DNA of 64,000 nt, taken from NCBI RefSeq assembly GCF_012932215.1, contig NZ_CP048788.1:1736001-1800000 (forward strand). Direction: 5' to 3'. Below are positions 51,882-63,930 of the stretch, in pieces (the stretch's first letter is position 1; every line of letters starts with the position of its first letter). This DNA is from Roseobacter ponti. Its GTDB lineage: Bacteria; Pseudomonadota; Alphaproteobacteria; Rhodobacterales; Rhodobacteraceae. Below the pieces are notes generated by a model. It ran no database searches and was not told where the DNA came from. It saw nothing but the letters and a program-made list of their open reading frames with translations. The position numbers were made by a program, and so were the translations under genes.

Positions 51882-54583
<2,702 letters not shown>

Positions 54584-54653
54584 GGTCTTCCGGCTGGAAA
54601 TACGCGCCCGGCAGGCTTAAACATGAACAGCGCGCAACCACAGGCACAAGCGA

Positions 54654-55919
54654 ATGAAAGACATGGATGACATTCCCGCACTGATGGCCGACACCGGCGC
54701 CCGTGCAAAAGCGGCTGCGGCAAAGCTGGGCTATGCATCAGCGGCGGCAAAGCGCGCCGCCCTTGAGGCGGCAGCGGATCACGTGATCGCAAACGCCGGT
54801 GAGATTCTCGCCGCAAATGCGCGGGATATGGAATATGGGCGCGAAAAGGGGCTGTCGGACGCGATGATGGACCGGCTGATGCTGGATGCGGCACGCCTTG
54901 AGGGTATCGCGGCGGGACTGCGCGCTGTCGCTGCCCAGGACGATCCGGTGGGCGAGGTTATCGCGGACTGGACTCAGCCCAGCGGTCTGCACATTCAGCG
55001 CGTGCGCACACCTCTGGGCGTGGTCGGGGTAATCTACGAAAGCCGGCCGAACGTCACTGCGGATGCAGGCGCTCTTTGCCTCAAAGCCGGCAATGCTGTG
55101 ATCCTGCGCGGTGGCTCGGAGAGCTTTCATTCCTCGCAGGCGCTGCATGCCTGTCTTGTGGCCGGGCTTCAGGACGCGGGCCTGCCAGAGGACGCCATAC
55201 AGATCGTACCGACCCGGGACCGTGCGGCGGTGAGCGAAATGCTGAAAATGACCGATACGATTGATGTGATTGTGCCGCGTGGCGGCAAGGGCCTCGTTGG
55301 TCTGGTGCAGCGCGAGGCGCGGGTGCCGGTCTTTGCTCATCTGGAAGGTATCGTACACATCTACATTGATGCCGAAGCGGACCCTGAGATGGTTCTGCGC
55401 GTGGTTCTGAATGCCAAAACCCGGCGGACCGGTATCTGCGGGGCGGCCGAATGCCTGCTTATTCACGAAGACATTGCGGATACGATCGGGCAGGGGATCC
55501 TGCGTGCGCTTATCGATGCCGGCGTCGAAGTGCGTGCTGACGAAAGACTGTCGGCCGTCAACGGGACGGTGCCCGCAACGATGGACGACTGGGGGTTTGA
55601 ATACCTTGATATGATCGTTGCCGCCCGTACGGTCGCGGATGTTGATGAGGCCATGGAGCATATCCGGACCTATGGCTCAGATCACACGGACTGCATCCTG
55701 ACGCAAAATGCCGGCACGGCCCGGCGCTTTATGACCGAGCTGGATTCGGCGATCCTGATGCACAACGCGTCGACCCAGTTCGCCGATGGTGGTGAGTTCG
55801 GCATGGGCGCTGAGATCGGTATCGCGACTGGCAAGATGCACGCCCGCGGGCCTGTCGGCACCGCACAACTGACAAGTTTCAAATATCTCGTGACCGGAGA
55901 AGGTACCGTACGGAGCTGA
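54654..55919 (+). CDS. proA: Gamma-glutamyl phosphate reductase
   Basis: ProA reduces glutamyl phosphate with NADPH to glutamate semialdehyde in proline synthesis. The 421-residue protein fits the family: [45 protein letters not shown], the catalytic Cys in [14 protein letters not shown], and [20 protein letters not shown] near the end. It lies 70 bases after proB in the same direction. Confidence 0.97.
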   Translation: MKDMDDIPALMADTGARAKAAAAKLGYASAAAKRAALEAAADHVIANAGEILAANARDMEYGREKGLSDAMMDRLMLDAARLEGIAAGLRAVAAQDDPVGEVIADWTQPSGLHIQRVRTPLGVVGVIYESRPNVTADAGALCLKAGNAVILRGGSESFHSSQALHACLVAGLQDAGLPEDAIQIVPTRDRAAVSEMLKMTDTIDVIVPRGGKGLVGLVQREARVPVFAHLEGIVHIYIDAEADPEMVLRVVLNAKTRRTGICGAAECLLIHEDIADTIGQGILRALIDAGVEVRADERLSAVNGTVPATMDDWGFEYLDMIVAARTVADVDEAMEHIRTYGSDHTDCILTQNAGTARRFMTELDSAILMHNASTQFADGGEFGMGAEIGIATGKMHARGPVGTAQLTSFKYLVTGEGTVRS

Positions 55920-55934
55920 GTTCAGAACCTCAGC
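55915..55934. terminator. Hairpin between convergent proA and chpT
   Basis: GCTGAG (55915-55920) and CTCAGC (55929-55934) form a perfect 6-bp stem with an 8-base loop, right across the two stop codons. On the plus strand CTGATTTCATTTCC follows. A weak two-way terminator. Confidence 0.4.
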
Positions 55935-56518
55935 CTGATTTCATTTCCGCTGATTTCGGTACGCACCCGGCGGCTTTCGTCGCCGGCGATGATCGGCAGC
56001 AAAGCGAACTGAACCTGCGCGGGTCGCAGATCGTCGGGTGTATCCTGCGTGGTCAGAACAGACCACAGTGCTTCGTCGATGTTCAGCTTGTCCGCGCGAC
56101 CGTGCAGCAACCAGCTGCCGGCCTCCTGGCTGATCTCGATACGGCCCCCGTACGGCATCGCATTTTCTACGCAGAGTAGTGCCAGAAAGGCCATGCGCAC
56201 CGAGGAGCGTGGCTGTGCGTCCATCGGGCCCCAGGCGACCTGCAGCCGGGCGCCTTCCATCAGATCGTTCAGGATCGCGATGACCTCCGCGCGGCCCATC
56301 ATCTGATCTCCAGCAGCCCCGAAGGCGATGCGAAAGAACCGGATGCGCGCACTGGCATTGCCGACGCTTTCCTGAATGAGGTCCATCTCGGCGCCTCCGT
56401 CACTGCCGGACATACCCAGAAGTTCAAGACCATTGTTGATTGCACCGATCGGCGATATCAGGTCATGGCAAATCCGACTGCCGATCAGTGCCGCGAGGTT
56501 AACACCCGGGGTGCCCAT
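55922..56518 (-). CDS. chpT: Histidine phosphotransferase ChpT
   Basis: ChpT carries phosphate from CckA to CtrA and CpdR, the core phosphorelay of alphaproteobacterial cell-cycle and, in Rhodobacteraceae, motility and gene-transfer control. The N-terminal stretch AALIGSRICHDLISPIGAIN holds the phospho-His, followed by NGLELLG. The remaining 150 residues are a Bergerat-like domain without ATP-binding motifs, as is typical. The ATG at 56518 has AGGAGAAA upstream; the frame is open further back but that part lacks family features. The presence of ChpT supports the CtrA boxes noted at the che genes. Confidence 0.92.
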   Translation of the reverse strand: MGTPGVNLAALIGSRICHDLISPIGAINNGLELLGMSGSDGGAEMDLIQESVGNASARIRFFRIAFGAAGDQMMGRAEVIAILNDLMEGARLQVAWGPMDAQPRSSVRMAFLALLCVENAMPYGGRIEISQEAGSWLLHGRADKLNIDEALWSVLTTQDTPDDLRPAQVQFALLPIIAGDESRRVRTEISGNEIRLRF

Positions 56519-56548
56519 ACATATTTCTCCTGTCTTAATTAGGCCGCC

Positions 56549-56731
56549 ATGGAAGATCTGAACGCAATACTCTCGCCCGGTATGCTTGTGCGCCATCCGG
56601 GCCGGCCGGACTGGGGAACCGGGCAGGTGCAAAGCAACATCGGCGGGCGTGTCACCGTGAATTTCAGGGAGGAAGGAAAGATAGTCATCGATAGCTCCCG
56701 TGTTGCGCTCATCCCGGTCTTTGATGAATGA
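56549..56731 (+). CDS. DUF3553 protein
   Basis: The 60-residue protein is a small beta-rich domain: LSPGMLVRHPGRPDWGTGQV then GGRVTVNFREEGKIVID. This matches DUF3553, which resembles CarD/UvrD-type Tudor-like modules that touch RNA polymerase. Function unproven. Divergent from chpT with a 30-base gap, so their promoters overlap. Confidence 0.87.
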   Translation: MEDLNAILSPGMLVRHPGRPDWGTGQVQSNIGGRVTVNFREEGKIVIDSSRVALIPVFDE

Positions 56732-56848
56732 ACATCCTTTCCAAAAGATTAACGTACACCCATAGATTGTAAACCCGTGCAGGTCTGCCACATTGCCAGC
56801 CGGGGTCTTATTCCTTAAGAGGCTGCACAAGAGCACCACTTCAGGACC

Positions 56849-57625
56849 ATGTTTTCAAAGATGACAGATGTCGCCTCCTCCCGTTTTTCGGTCTCGCTGG
56901 CGGCGAGCACGGCAGATCTGGAGGCAGCGCAGCGCCTGCGCTATCAGGTTTTCGTCGAAGAGCTGGGTGGTGGTGGCCCGATGGTTGATCATGACGCCCG
57001 GCTGGAACGGGACAGGTTCGACCCGTTTTTCGATCATCTGCTGCTCCGGGATCACTCAAACGGCGAGATTGTGGGCGTGTACCGGGTGATGCGCGAAGAT
57101 CAGGCGCGCGCGGCAGGCCAGTTTTACAGCGAAGACGAATATGATCTGGCCGGGCTCAAGGCTTCGGGCCGGCGTATGCTGGAGCTGGGGAGGTCCTGCG
57201 TACACCGGGATTACCGTGGTGGTATGGCGATGTTTCACCTCTGGAGCGCGCTTGCCGGGTATATCGATGATCACAACATCGAAGTTCTTTTCGGTGTTGC
57301 CTCCTTTCACGGCACCGACGTCGCCGCTCTGGCCGAAGCCCTGTCGCTGCTGCACCACCGGCACCTGGCACCGCCGGAATTGCGGGTGCGTGCGCTGGCG
57401 GCTGCATTTCAGCGCATGGATCTGATCGCCGAAGAAGATCTCGACCGGCGCGCCGCGATGCGTATGGTACCCTCGCTGATCAAGGCTTATCTGCGGATGG
57501 GCGGATTTGTGGGGGAGGGGGCCTTTATCGATCATGCCTTTAATACCACCGATGTCTGTTTGATCCTCGACACCGCCCGGATCAATAAAAATCAGGCGAG
57601 GCTTTACAGGACCGCGCCTGTATGA
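56849..57625 (+). CDS. olsB: Ornithine N-acyltransferase OlsB
   Basis: OlsB attaches a 3-hydroxyacyl chain from ACP to ornithine, making lyso-ornithine lipid. The 258-residue protein has the GNAT-like pattern LRYQVFVEELGGGGPMVDHD, RRMLELGRSCVHRDYRGG and LFGVASFHGTD. The second ATG at 56861 is also possible; AGGA lies just before the first. The stop overlaps olsA by 4 bases. Ornithine lipid is a common membrane lipid of Rhodobacteraceae, often raised when phosphate is low. Confidence 0.93.
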   Translation: MFSKMTDVASSRFSVSLAASTADLEAAQRLRYQVFVEELGGGGPMVDHDARLERDRFDPFFDHLLLRDHSNGEIVGVYRVMREDQARAAGQFYSEDEYDLAGLKASGRRMLELGRSCVHRDYRGGMAMFHLWSALAGYIDDHNIEVLFGVASFHGTDVAALAEALSLLHHRHLAPPELRVRALAAAFQRMDLIAEEDLDRRAAMRMVPSLIKAYLRMGGFVGEGAFIDHAFNTTDVCLILDTARINKNQARLYRTAPV

Positions 57626-58440
57626 ACGCCACCTGGCACGGAGACCCGCCCCCGCCGGACCCGCCCATCACTCCTGCGGGATGGCTCAGCGTGATCTGTC
57701 GTGGCGTGCCTCTGGCACTGCTCGTCTTCGGTGGGCTGGCACTGCATCTGACCCTGCGCCTGATTGAGCGGCCGCTCTGCGGCGCGCAGCGTCCGGTGAC
57801 GCCCCGTATCACCGTATTTGTGTGCCGCAATGCCCTGCGCCTGATGGGGCTCAGGTTGCGCCTGACAGGTCCGGAGTTCAGCGGGCAGGGGGCGGTTGTG
57901 GCCAATCATTCCAGCTGGCTCGATATTTTCGTGCTGAATGCCACGCGGCGTATCTATTTCGTGTCCAAAGCCGAGGTGGCCTCCTGGCCCGCGATCGGCT
58001 GGCTCGCGCGGGCAACCGGCACGGTATTCATCGAGCGTAACAGATCACGCGCGGCAGAGCAGGCGCAGGTGTTTCAGACACGGCTGCACGCCGGGCACCA
58101 GCTGCTGTTTTTTCCCGAAGGCACCAGCAGCGACGGACAACGCGTTCTGCCGTTCAAAACCACGCTCTTTGCAGCCTTCTTTGCAGGCGGCCTGAAAGAG
58201 ACGCTGGCGATAGAGCCTGTGACCGTGCTCTACCAGGCACCGCCCGGACAGGATCCGCGGTTTTTCGGCTGGTGGGGGGATATGACTTTTGGCGCGCATA
58301 TCCTGAAATGCCTCGCATCCGGGGCAGGCGGACAGGTGACGGTTGTGCGTCATCCGCCCGTTCACGTGCGCGATTTTGCCGACCGCAAGGCCCTGGCCGC
58401 GGCCTGTGAGGCGGCGGTGCGCAGCGCTCATACTGTCTGA
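57622..58440 (+). CDS. olsA: Lyso-ornithine lipid O-acyltransferase OlsA
   Basis: OlsA adds the second fatty acid to lyso-ornithine lipid. This PlsC-type enzyme has the catalytic NHSSWLD (HX4D), then FIERNRSRAAE and FPEGTSSDG, the usual four-block order. One or two hydrophobic segments near residues 20-45 anchor it to the inner membrane. The 272-residue length is typical. Coupled to olsB and ended by a strong hairpin terminator. Confidence 0.93.
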   Translation: MNATWHGDPPPPDPPITPAGWLSVICRGVPLALLVFGGLALHLTLRLIERPLCGAQRPVTPRITVFVCRNALRLMGLRLRLTGPEFSGQGAVVANHSSWLDIFVLNATRRIYFVSKAEVASWPAIGWLARATGTVFIERNRSRAAEQAQVFQTRLHAGHQLLFFPEGTSSDGQRVLPFKTTLFAAFFAGGLKETLAIEPVTVLYQAPPGQDPRFFGWWGDMTFGAHILKCLASGAGGQVTVVRHPPVHVRDFADRKALAAACEAAVRSAHTV

Positions 58441-58455
58441 GCGCTGCGTGGTTTT
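58420..58455 (+). terminator. Intrinsic terminator of olsBA
   Basis: CGCAGCGCTCA (58420-58430) and TGAGCGCTGCG (58438-58448) form a perfect 11-bp stem with a 7-base loop, followed by TGGTTTT. The stop codon of olsA lies in the 3' arm. It can also act on the convergent PA14-like gene. Confidence 0.8.
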
Positions 58456-59030
58456 CAGTGGAAAAAGGCGCTGTTCGGCACCATTTCAAGCCCGTCGCTG
58501 TCCGGTCCCCATTCCATCATCAGGCACGCGGTGCCTTTGCGCTGAAAATAGGTTGCTTTGAGCGGGTAATACCCGGCCTGGGGCACATTGACCTCAATCT
58601 CGCCGGCATAACCACAGGCATGGATACCGTCGTAAAGGGCGACCTGCTGGCCGCCGATCGAAAGCTCAAGCCCGTCGTTGTTGAGAAACTCCAGCATATA
58701 CGAGCCAGCGCGGTCAAATTTGATATAGCCCGAGATATCGGCGGCGATTTTTTCGTATGAATCAGAGGTCAGCACCTTCTGATCGGTATCGTCATAGGAC
58801 AGCCCCGCCAGCGGTGTCCCGGGCTTCGCGCCTTTCTGAAGAGCCTTGGCGGCCCCGGCAAGTTCACGGACGGCGCTCGGCATCCGGGCATAGCTGACCG
58901 CCAGCCCCGGCGACAGCGCACCTGCGGAGGGTTGCGGGTTTGCCGGCGACAGCGTCACCGTCTGGGCGATGGCTGCAAGCGGCGACATCACGGCTGCCGC
59001 GAAAACCGCGGCGCAAATGGTTCTGATCAT
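58455..59030 (-). CDS. Secreted PA14-like domain protein
   Basis: The ATG at 59030 has GGGAG upstream. The 191-residue product has a signal peptide (ending AAIAQ, about residue 23), a linker, then a beta-sandwich with ISGYIKFDRAGSYMLEFLNN, DGLELSIGGQQVALYDG, and YYPLKATYFQRKGTACLMM. This is the strand order of PA14 domains, which bind carbohydrates in many proteins. The partner or ligand is unknown. It is divergent from rpsB. Confidence 0.8.
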   Translation of the reverse strand: MIRTICAAVFAAAVMSPLAAIAQTVTLSPANPQPSAGALSPGLAVSYARMPSAVRELAGAAKALQKGAKPGTPLAGLSYDDTDQKVLTSDSYEKIAADISGYIKFDRAGSYMLEFLNNDGLELSIGGQQVALYDGIHACGYAGEIEVNVPQAGYYPLKATYFQRKGTACLMMEWGPDSDGLEMVPNSAFFH

Positions 59031-59169
59031 GTTCACTCCCGGTGTTGATCCTGTTGGTCACGGACCGTCTGATGCGGTCTCTCACGCATTAACATAGGAT
59101 GCGTGGCCGCGGTGTGACAAGTGCGCCAGGCGCTTTGTGATCACGGGTCCGCAGGTGTCAGGAAAAGAC

Positions 59170-59198
59170 TTGCAGGGCCGCATGATCCGGCCTATACG
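59170..59198 (+). promoter_or_regulatory. Probable rpsB-tsf promoter
   Basis: TTGCAG (59170-59175), 17 bases, TATACG (59193-59198) is a good sigma-70-type promoter. It leaves a leader of about 118 bases containing a hairpin (CCGGGG 59235-59240 with CCCCGG 59248-59253), a possible site for S2 feedback control. Confidence 0.55.
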
Positions 59199-59323
59199 GC
59201 GCGCACTGAAACCCGCAGGCGGGGTTCGGGCTTTCCGGGGGAGACATCCCCGGCAGTCCACCGGTTGGCACCCTGACGGTGTCATGCCCCCGCCGAGGAT
59301 AAAACCGGAAAGGTATAAAAGAC

Positions 59324-60118
59324 ATGGCTCTTCCTGAGTTCACCATGCGCCAGCTGCTTGAAGCAGGCGTACACTTCGGCCACCAGACGCAGCGCTGGAA
59401 CCCGCGTATGGGGCCCTATATCTACGGCGCGCGCAACGGCATCCACATTATGGACCTCACACAGACCGTTCCCATGCTGGACGCGGCTCTGAATGTGATC
59501 CGTGAGACCGTCGCCAAGGGCGGCAGCATCCTGTTTGTCGGCACCAAGCGTCAGGCCCAGCAGCCGATCGCCGATGCCGCAGAGCGGTGCGCCCAGTATT
59601 ACATGAACCACCGCTGGCTCGGTGGCACGCTGACCAACTGGCAGACCGTGTCGCAGTCGATCAGCCGCCTGAAAAACATTGATGAGCAGTCTGAAAACGG
59701 TTTTGCCGGCCTGACCAAAAAAGAGCGTCTGGGCATGGAGCGTGATCAGGGCAAACTTCAGGCGTCCCTGGGTGGTATCCGCGAAATGGGCGGCCGGCCC
59801 GACCTGATTTTCGTGATCGACGTGAAAAAAGAAGCGCTGGCGGTTGCAGAAGCCAATAAGCTGGGCATTCCGGTGATCGCGGTCGTCGATACCAACTGCC
59901 CGCCCGATGGCATTGATTACATCATCCCGGGCAACGACGACGCATCGCGCGCCATTTCGCTCTATTGTGATCTGGCCTCGCGCGCAGCCCTCGATGGTAT
60001 GTCCGCACAGCTGGGTGCCGCCGGCGTCGATATCGGCGAGATGGAAGAAGCGCCCGCGGAAGAAGCTGTTGCGGAAGAAGCACCGGCCGCTGCCGCAGAG
60101 ACACCCGCAGAGGCGTAA
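59324..60118 (+). CDS. rpsB: Ribosomal protein S2
   Basis: The 264-residue protein is typical S2 of the 30S subunit: [54 protein letters not shown] and [14 protein letters not shown]. The last 30 residues form an acidic Glu/Ala tail ([12 protein letters not shown]), longer than in E. coli and common in this group. It precedes tsf by 81 bases, the usual order. Confidence 0.98.
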   Translation: MALPEFTMRQLLEAGVHFGHQTQRWNPRMGPYIYGARNGIHIMDLTQTVPMLDAALNVIRETVAKGGSILFVGTKRQAQQPIADAAERCAQYYMNHRWLGGTLTNWQTVSQSISRLKNIDEQSENGFAGLTKKERLGMERDQGKLQASLGGIREMGGRPDLIFVIDVKKEALAVAEANKLGIPVIAVVDTNCPPDGIDYIIPGNDDASRAISLYCDLASRAALDGMSAQLGAAGVDIGEMEEAPAEEAVAEEAPAAAAETPAEA

Positions 60119-60199
60119 AAGCCTCTTCGTGTCACAGGTACAGACGGGGCAGGGATGACCTGCCCCGGAACATCCGATTTTCATAAAGGAGAACCAGCG

Positions 60200-61075
60200 A
60201 TGGCGATTACAGCATCCATGGTGAAAGAACTGCGCGAAACAACCGGCGCCGGTATGATGGACGCCAAGAAAGCGCTCACAGAGAACGATGGTGACATGGA
60301 AGCGGCAGTTGACTGGCTGCGCACCAAAGGTCTTGCCAAAGCGGCCAAAAAATCTGGCCGTACGGCGGCAGAAGGCCTTGTTGCGGTAAAGGTTGATGGC
60401 GGACATGGCGTTGCGGTCGAAGTGAACTCCGAGACCGACTTTGTCGGCAAGAACGCTGAATTCCAGTCGATGGTCTCCGGCATTGCCGATGTGGCCCTGA
60501 CCGTGTCCGACGTCGAGGCGCTGAAGGAAGCCGACATGGGCGGCAAATCCGTGGCCACCGTAATCACTGACAGCATCGCCAAGATCGGTGAGAACATGTC
60601 CGTGCGCCGGATGTCTTCAATCGAGGGCGAGACGGTTGTGTCCTATGTTCACAACGCAGCAGCACCTGGCATGGGTAAGATCGGTGTTCTGGTCGCGATG
60701 AAAGGTGGCGATGAAGCGTTTGGCAAGCAGGTTGCGATGCACATCGCAGCCGTAAATCCGGCGTCGCTGTCCGAAGACGACCTTGACCCGGCTGTGGTCG
60801 AGAAAGAAAAGCAGGTCCAGATGGATATCGCGCGTGAAAGCGGCAAGCCGGAGCAGGTGATCGAGAAGATGATCGTCGGCCGGATGAAGAAATACATGTC
60901 CGAAGTCACGCTGCTGAACCAGTCTTTTGTCGTAAACCCTGACCACACCGTGGGCGAGGCCGCGAAAGAAGCGGGTGCCGAGATCACCGGCTTTGTACGT
61001 CTGGAAGTGGGCGAAGGTATCGAAGTGGTGAAAGAAGATTTCGCCGCTGAGGTCGCAAAAGCTGCAAAGGGCTGA
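60200..61075 (+). CDS. tsf: Elongation factor Ts
   Basis: EF-Ts regenerates EF-Tu-GTP. The ATG at 60200 has AAAGGAGAA upstream. The 291-residue protein has the UBA-like start [20 protein letters not shown], the EF-Tu contact TDFV in [23 protein letters not shown] and VTLLNQSFV. Length normal. Followed by a terminator. Confidence 0.98.
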   Translation: MAITASMVKELRETTGAGMMDAKKALTENDGDMEAAVDWLRTKGLAKAAKKSGRTAAEGLVAVKVDGGHGVAVEVNSETDFVGKNAEFQSMVSGIADVALTVSDVEALKEADMGGKSVATVITDSIAKIGENMSVRRMSSIEGETVVSYVHNAAAPGMGKIGVLVAMKGGDEAFGKQVAMHIAAVNPASLSEDDLDPAVVEKEKQVQMDIARESGKPEQVIEKMIVGRMKKYMSEVTLLNQSFVVNPDHTVGEAAKEAGAEITGFVRLEVGEGIEVVKEDFAAEVAKAAKG

Positions 61076-61105
61076 TCATTCAGCGCAGCAATGATTAGAC
61101 GGAAA

Positions 61106-61134
61106 AGGCACGCGTGAAGCGTGTCTTTTTTATT
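61106..61134. terminator. Two-way terminator between tsf and aroQ
   Basis: AGGCACGC (61106-61113), loop GTGAA, GCGTGTCT (61119-61126), then a run of six T on the plus strand. On the minus strand the same stem is followed by TTTTCC, so it can also end aroQ. Confidence 0.85.
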
Positions 61135-61160
61135 TAAAATCAGAATTTTGGCGAGATTAA

Positions 61161-61598
61161 TTAACGTTCCACATGATCTTTCAGAGCGTCCATCGCGAGC
61201 ACATAGCCTCTGGCGCCAAAGCCACAGATCAGGCCGATAGCCACGCGGGCTATATAAGACTGGTGCCGGAAGCTCTCACGCGCATGCACATTGCTCAGGT
61301 GCAGTTCAATCGCCGGCAGCTCAACCGATGAGATCGCATCCATCAGCGCAATGGATGTGTGGGTGTAGGCACCCGCATTCAGGATAATCCCGGCATGCCT
61401 GCCACGCGCCTCATGGATTTTATCGACAAGCGCACCCTCATGGTTCGACTGACAGAATTCCATAGTCATTCCAGTGGCTTCTGCATGGTCTTTACAAAGC
61501 GTTTCGATGTCATTGAGGGTCGTCGTGCCATAGACCTCTGGCTGCCGGGTGCCCAGCAGGTTCAGGTTCGGACCATTAAGGATCAGGACGGAGGTCAT
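61161..61598 (-). CDS. aroQ: 3-dehydroquinate dehydratase, type II
   Basis: AroQ removes water from 3-dehydroquinate in the shikimate pathway for aromatic amino acids. The 145-residue protein has the family start VLILNGPNLNLLGTRQPEVYG with the active-site Tyr, FCQSNHEGALVDKIH, ILNAGAYTHTSIAL, and HLSNVHARESFRHQS. Length normal. A single gene with its own promoter in the AT-rich region upstream. Confidence 0.97.
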   Translation of the reverse strand: MTSVLILNGPNLNLLGTRQPEVYGTTTLNDIETLCKDHAEATGMTMEFCQSNHEGALVDKIHEARGRHAGIILNAGAYTHTSIALMDAISSVELPAIELHLSNVHARESFRHQSYIARVAIGLICGFGARGYVLAMDALKDHVER

Positions 61599-61793
61599 TT
61601 ATGTATCTTTCGTTGTCTGATCCTTCGATAGACGCAGCCCGGGGCATCTGTCCAGTGGCAGCGCGCATGCGCAAAGACCGGTGAGGTTTCTCAGCTACAA
61701 AGGCGCGCGCCGTCCCGGGACGCCTGATGCGTCGGCATAGAGGTGCTACATGCGAACCCGTTGATGTGCCGCTCAAACCGGGAGGGGTGCTGC

Positions 61794-61946
61794 ATGTGTA
61801 TGGATGAGACGGCTTACAGGCATATAAATAAAATGTATAATCAGTATTATGTAAAATTAATTTCACACCGAAATGCGTACATTAAGGCCTTAAAACAAAA
61901 GTTTGCGGCAATTTCTCAATGTCCACTGACTACGAAGCGCGCCTGA
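61794..61946 (+). CDS. Possible small basic protein (50 aa)
   Basis: The ATG at 61794 has a good ribosome site, GGAGGGG, 6 bases upstream. The product is basic, with an amphipathic stretch YRHINKMYNQYYVKLISHRN. The base composition (61810-61920) is far more AT-rich than that of the neighbours, and codon use differs. It lies in the 352-base gap between aroQ and the Rieske-ThDP gene. It may be a real small gene, acquired DNA, or chance. Confidence 0.3.
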   Translation: MCMDETAYRHINKMYNQYYVKLISHRNAYIKALKQKFAAISQCPLTTKRA

Positions 61947-61950
61947 TGCC

Positions 61951-63930
61951 TTACACAAGCTCAGCGTCAGTCATGAACTCCACTAATGCCGGTCCCGGAT
62001 GTTCCAGCGCTTCGTGGATCGCAGTATCAATGTCAGCCGCATCCGTGACTTTTACCCCGTGACCACCACAAAGCCGCGCGAACGCAGCAAAGCCCGGGTT
62101 CTGCAGATCGGTCTCCCAGACCGGCCACTCGCCCGAGCGCTGCTCTTTGGAGATTTTGCCAAGCTCGCCGTTGTGTAAAAGAATATGTGTGATGTCCATG
62201 CCGTACTTTACGGCCGTCGTGAATTCCATCGGGTACTGGCCAAAACCACCATCACCGGAGATTGCGACGATCTTCCGGCCCTTCAGATCTTCTTTGTCCT
62301 GCGTTGCAGCCCAGGCGCCCATGGCTGCCGGAAATCCGAATCCGATGGAGCCCAGATATCCGGACATCAGCACCCTCTGGCTGCCTTTTGTTTCCAGATA
62401 TCGTCCGAAGGAATAAGTGTTGTTGCCCACATCTACGGCAAAAATCGTGTCGTCCGGCACCAGTCGGCCGAGCGCCTCGAAGATGGCAAGCGAATGAATG
62501 CCGTGGCCGGTGTTCTCCGCCAGACGCGTGTTTTTCTCGCGCTTCCAGATTTCGCGTCGCTCTGCGAGTTCCGGGATCTGGTTGCCAGCGTCCGGGCTTT
62601 TGCAGTCGCGCGCCGCGAGAGCGTCGCAGAAGGCTGCGATATCGCCCCATACGGGCAGCGCTACGGGATGAAATTTGCCAAGCTGCATGCGTTCATGATC
62701 GACATGGATGATGGTTTTTCCGCGTTCAATGCCGGTGTGATTGGAAAAACTTGTGCCGAGCGCGATGATCAGATCCGCTTCGTTCATGAACCAGCTGGCC
62801 ACCGGCGTGCCGGAGCGCCCGAGAACCCCGGCGGCATTGGGATGGCTGTCAGGGATCAGTCCCTTCGCCTTGAAGGTGGTGAGCACAGGCGCATCCAGGC
62901 GCTCTGCCAGAGCTGCAATCTGGTCGCGCATGTGGATCGCGCCATGACCTGCCACGATGATCGGCCGGCGCGCACCGAGGATCATCCCGGCGGCTTTGTC
63001 GATTTCACTGGCGGCGGGAATAACCGGCGCGCTGCTCATCCGGCCATCGGGTGCGCCTGCCTTCTGATCAGAAAGGATCGTCTGCACATCATCGGGAAAA
63101 ATCAGATGCGCCACATCCTGTTCAACAATTGCGGTTTTACAGGCCAGAGACGCAAGCTCTGCATGGTTTGAGCTGCCCAGCACCGGTTGAGAAAAGCGCG
63201 TCACGGCAGCAAATGCGGAGAGGAGGTCAATGTCCTGAAATGCCCCAGGCCCCATCACCTGGGTCTGTACCTGTCCGGTGAGTGCAATCACCGGCGCGCG
63301 ATCGACTTTGGCGTCCCAGAGACCGGTCAGAAGGTTCGTGGCTCCTGGCCCTGCAATGGTCAGACAGGCCGCAGGTGTCCCCGTAAGCTTGCCGTAAGCC
63401 GAGGCGGCAAAGGCCGCCGCACCTTCGTGACGGATGCCGAAAAAGCGCATTCGGCCATCGACCACTGCGCGCCGGATCGCGTCTGCAAGGCCCAGATTTG
63501 AATGCCCGACCATGCCGAAAACCGACTGGATGCCCCAGTTGCTCAGAGTGTCGACCATGACATCGGTGACGGTGGTTTCATGCGGCGGCTCCGGTGCGAT
63601 CCCTATGAAAATCTCGCCGTCCCGGATGTCGACCGGATACATCTGCTGTCCGGAGTCTTCATGCCCGCCCGGTGGTTTGCCGGTCAGCGGATCGAAATCC
63701 CATCCGTGCCAGGGGCACCGGATCCAGCATTTGCCATCGACACCTTTCTCGATGGATCCCTCGCCCAGCGGGCCACGCTGGTGCGGGCAATGGTTGTTCA
63801 TTGCAGACCACTGACCGTCAAAATGCACAAGGCAGATGGAGGTCGTGCGCGCGGTCACTGTTTTCACGCGGCCTCTCGGAAGATCATCTGTCCGACCGAC
63901 GCTGATCCAGTCGAGATTTTCATCGGTCAT
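61951..63930 (-). CDS. Rieske [2Fe-2S] domain fused to a thiamine-diphosphate enzyme
   Basis: The ATG at 63930 is preferred (GGGGACAG upstream). Residues 8-112 are a Rieske domain with C48-P-H50 and C72-P-W-H75, all four cluster ligands intact. From about residue 120 to 659 comes a complete ThDP enzyme of the acetolactate synthase/pyruvate oxidase group: the catalytic Glu169 in RHEGAAAFAAS, a central domain with IIVAGHGAIH and LGTSFSNHTGIERG, and the ThDP/Mg site GDGGFGQYPMEFTTA ending in HN at about 587. The Rieske cluster could take electrons from the ThDP intermediate, so oxidative decarboxylation of a 2-oxo acid is a fair guess; the substrate is unknown. Confidence 0.88.
   Translation of the reverse strand: MTDENLDWISVGRTDDLPRGRVKTVTARTTSICLVHFDGQWSAMNNHCPHQRGPLGEGSIEKGVDGKCWIRCPWHGWDFDPLTGKPPGGHEDSGQQMYPVDIRDGEIFIGIAPEPPHETTVTDVMVDTLSNWGIQSVFGMVGHSNLGLADAIRRAVVDGRMRFFGIRHEGAAAFAASAYGKLTGTPAACLTIAGPGATNLLTGLWDAKVDRAPVIALTGQVQTQVMGPGAFQDIDLLSAFAAVTRFSQPVLGSSNHAELASLACKTAIVEQDVAHLIFPDDVQTILSDQKAGAPDGRMSSAPVIPAASEIDKAAGMILGARRPIIVAGHGAIHMRDQIAALAERLDAPVLTTFKAKGLIPDSHPNAAGVLGRSGTPVASWFMNEADLIIALGTSFSNHTGIERGKTIIHVDHERMQLGKFHPVALPVWGDIAAFCDALAARDCKSPDAGNQIPELAERREIWKREKNTRLAENTGHGIHSLAIFEALGRLVPDDTIFAVDVGNNTYSFGRYLETKGSQRVLMSGYLGSIGFGFPAAMGAWAATQDKEDLKGRKIVAISGDGGFGQYPMEFTTAVKYGMDITHILLHNGELGKISKEQRSGEWPVWETDLQNPGFAAFARLCGGHGVKVTDAADIDTAIHEALEHPGPALVEFMTDAELV

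Noticed and set aside
59282-60406. A 374-codon minus-strand frame over rpsB
   Set aside because: Antisense to rpsB and the start of tsf; no domain and no ribosome site.
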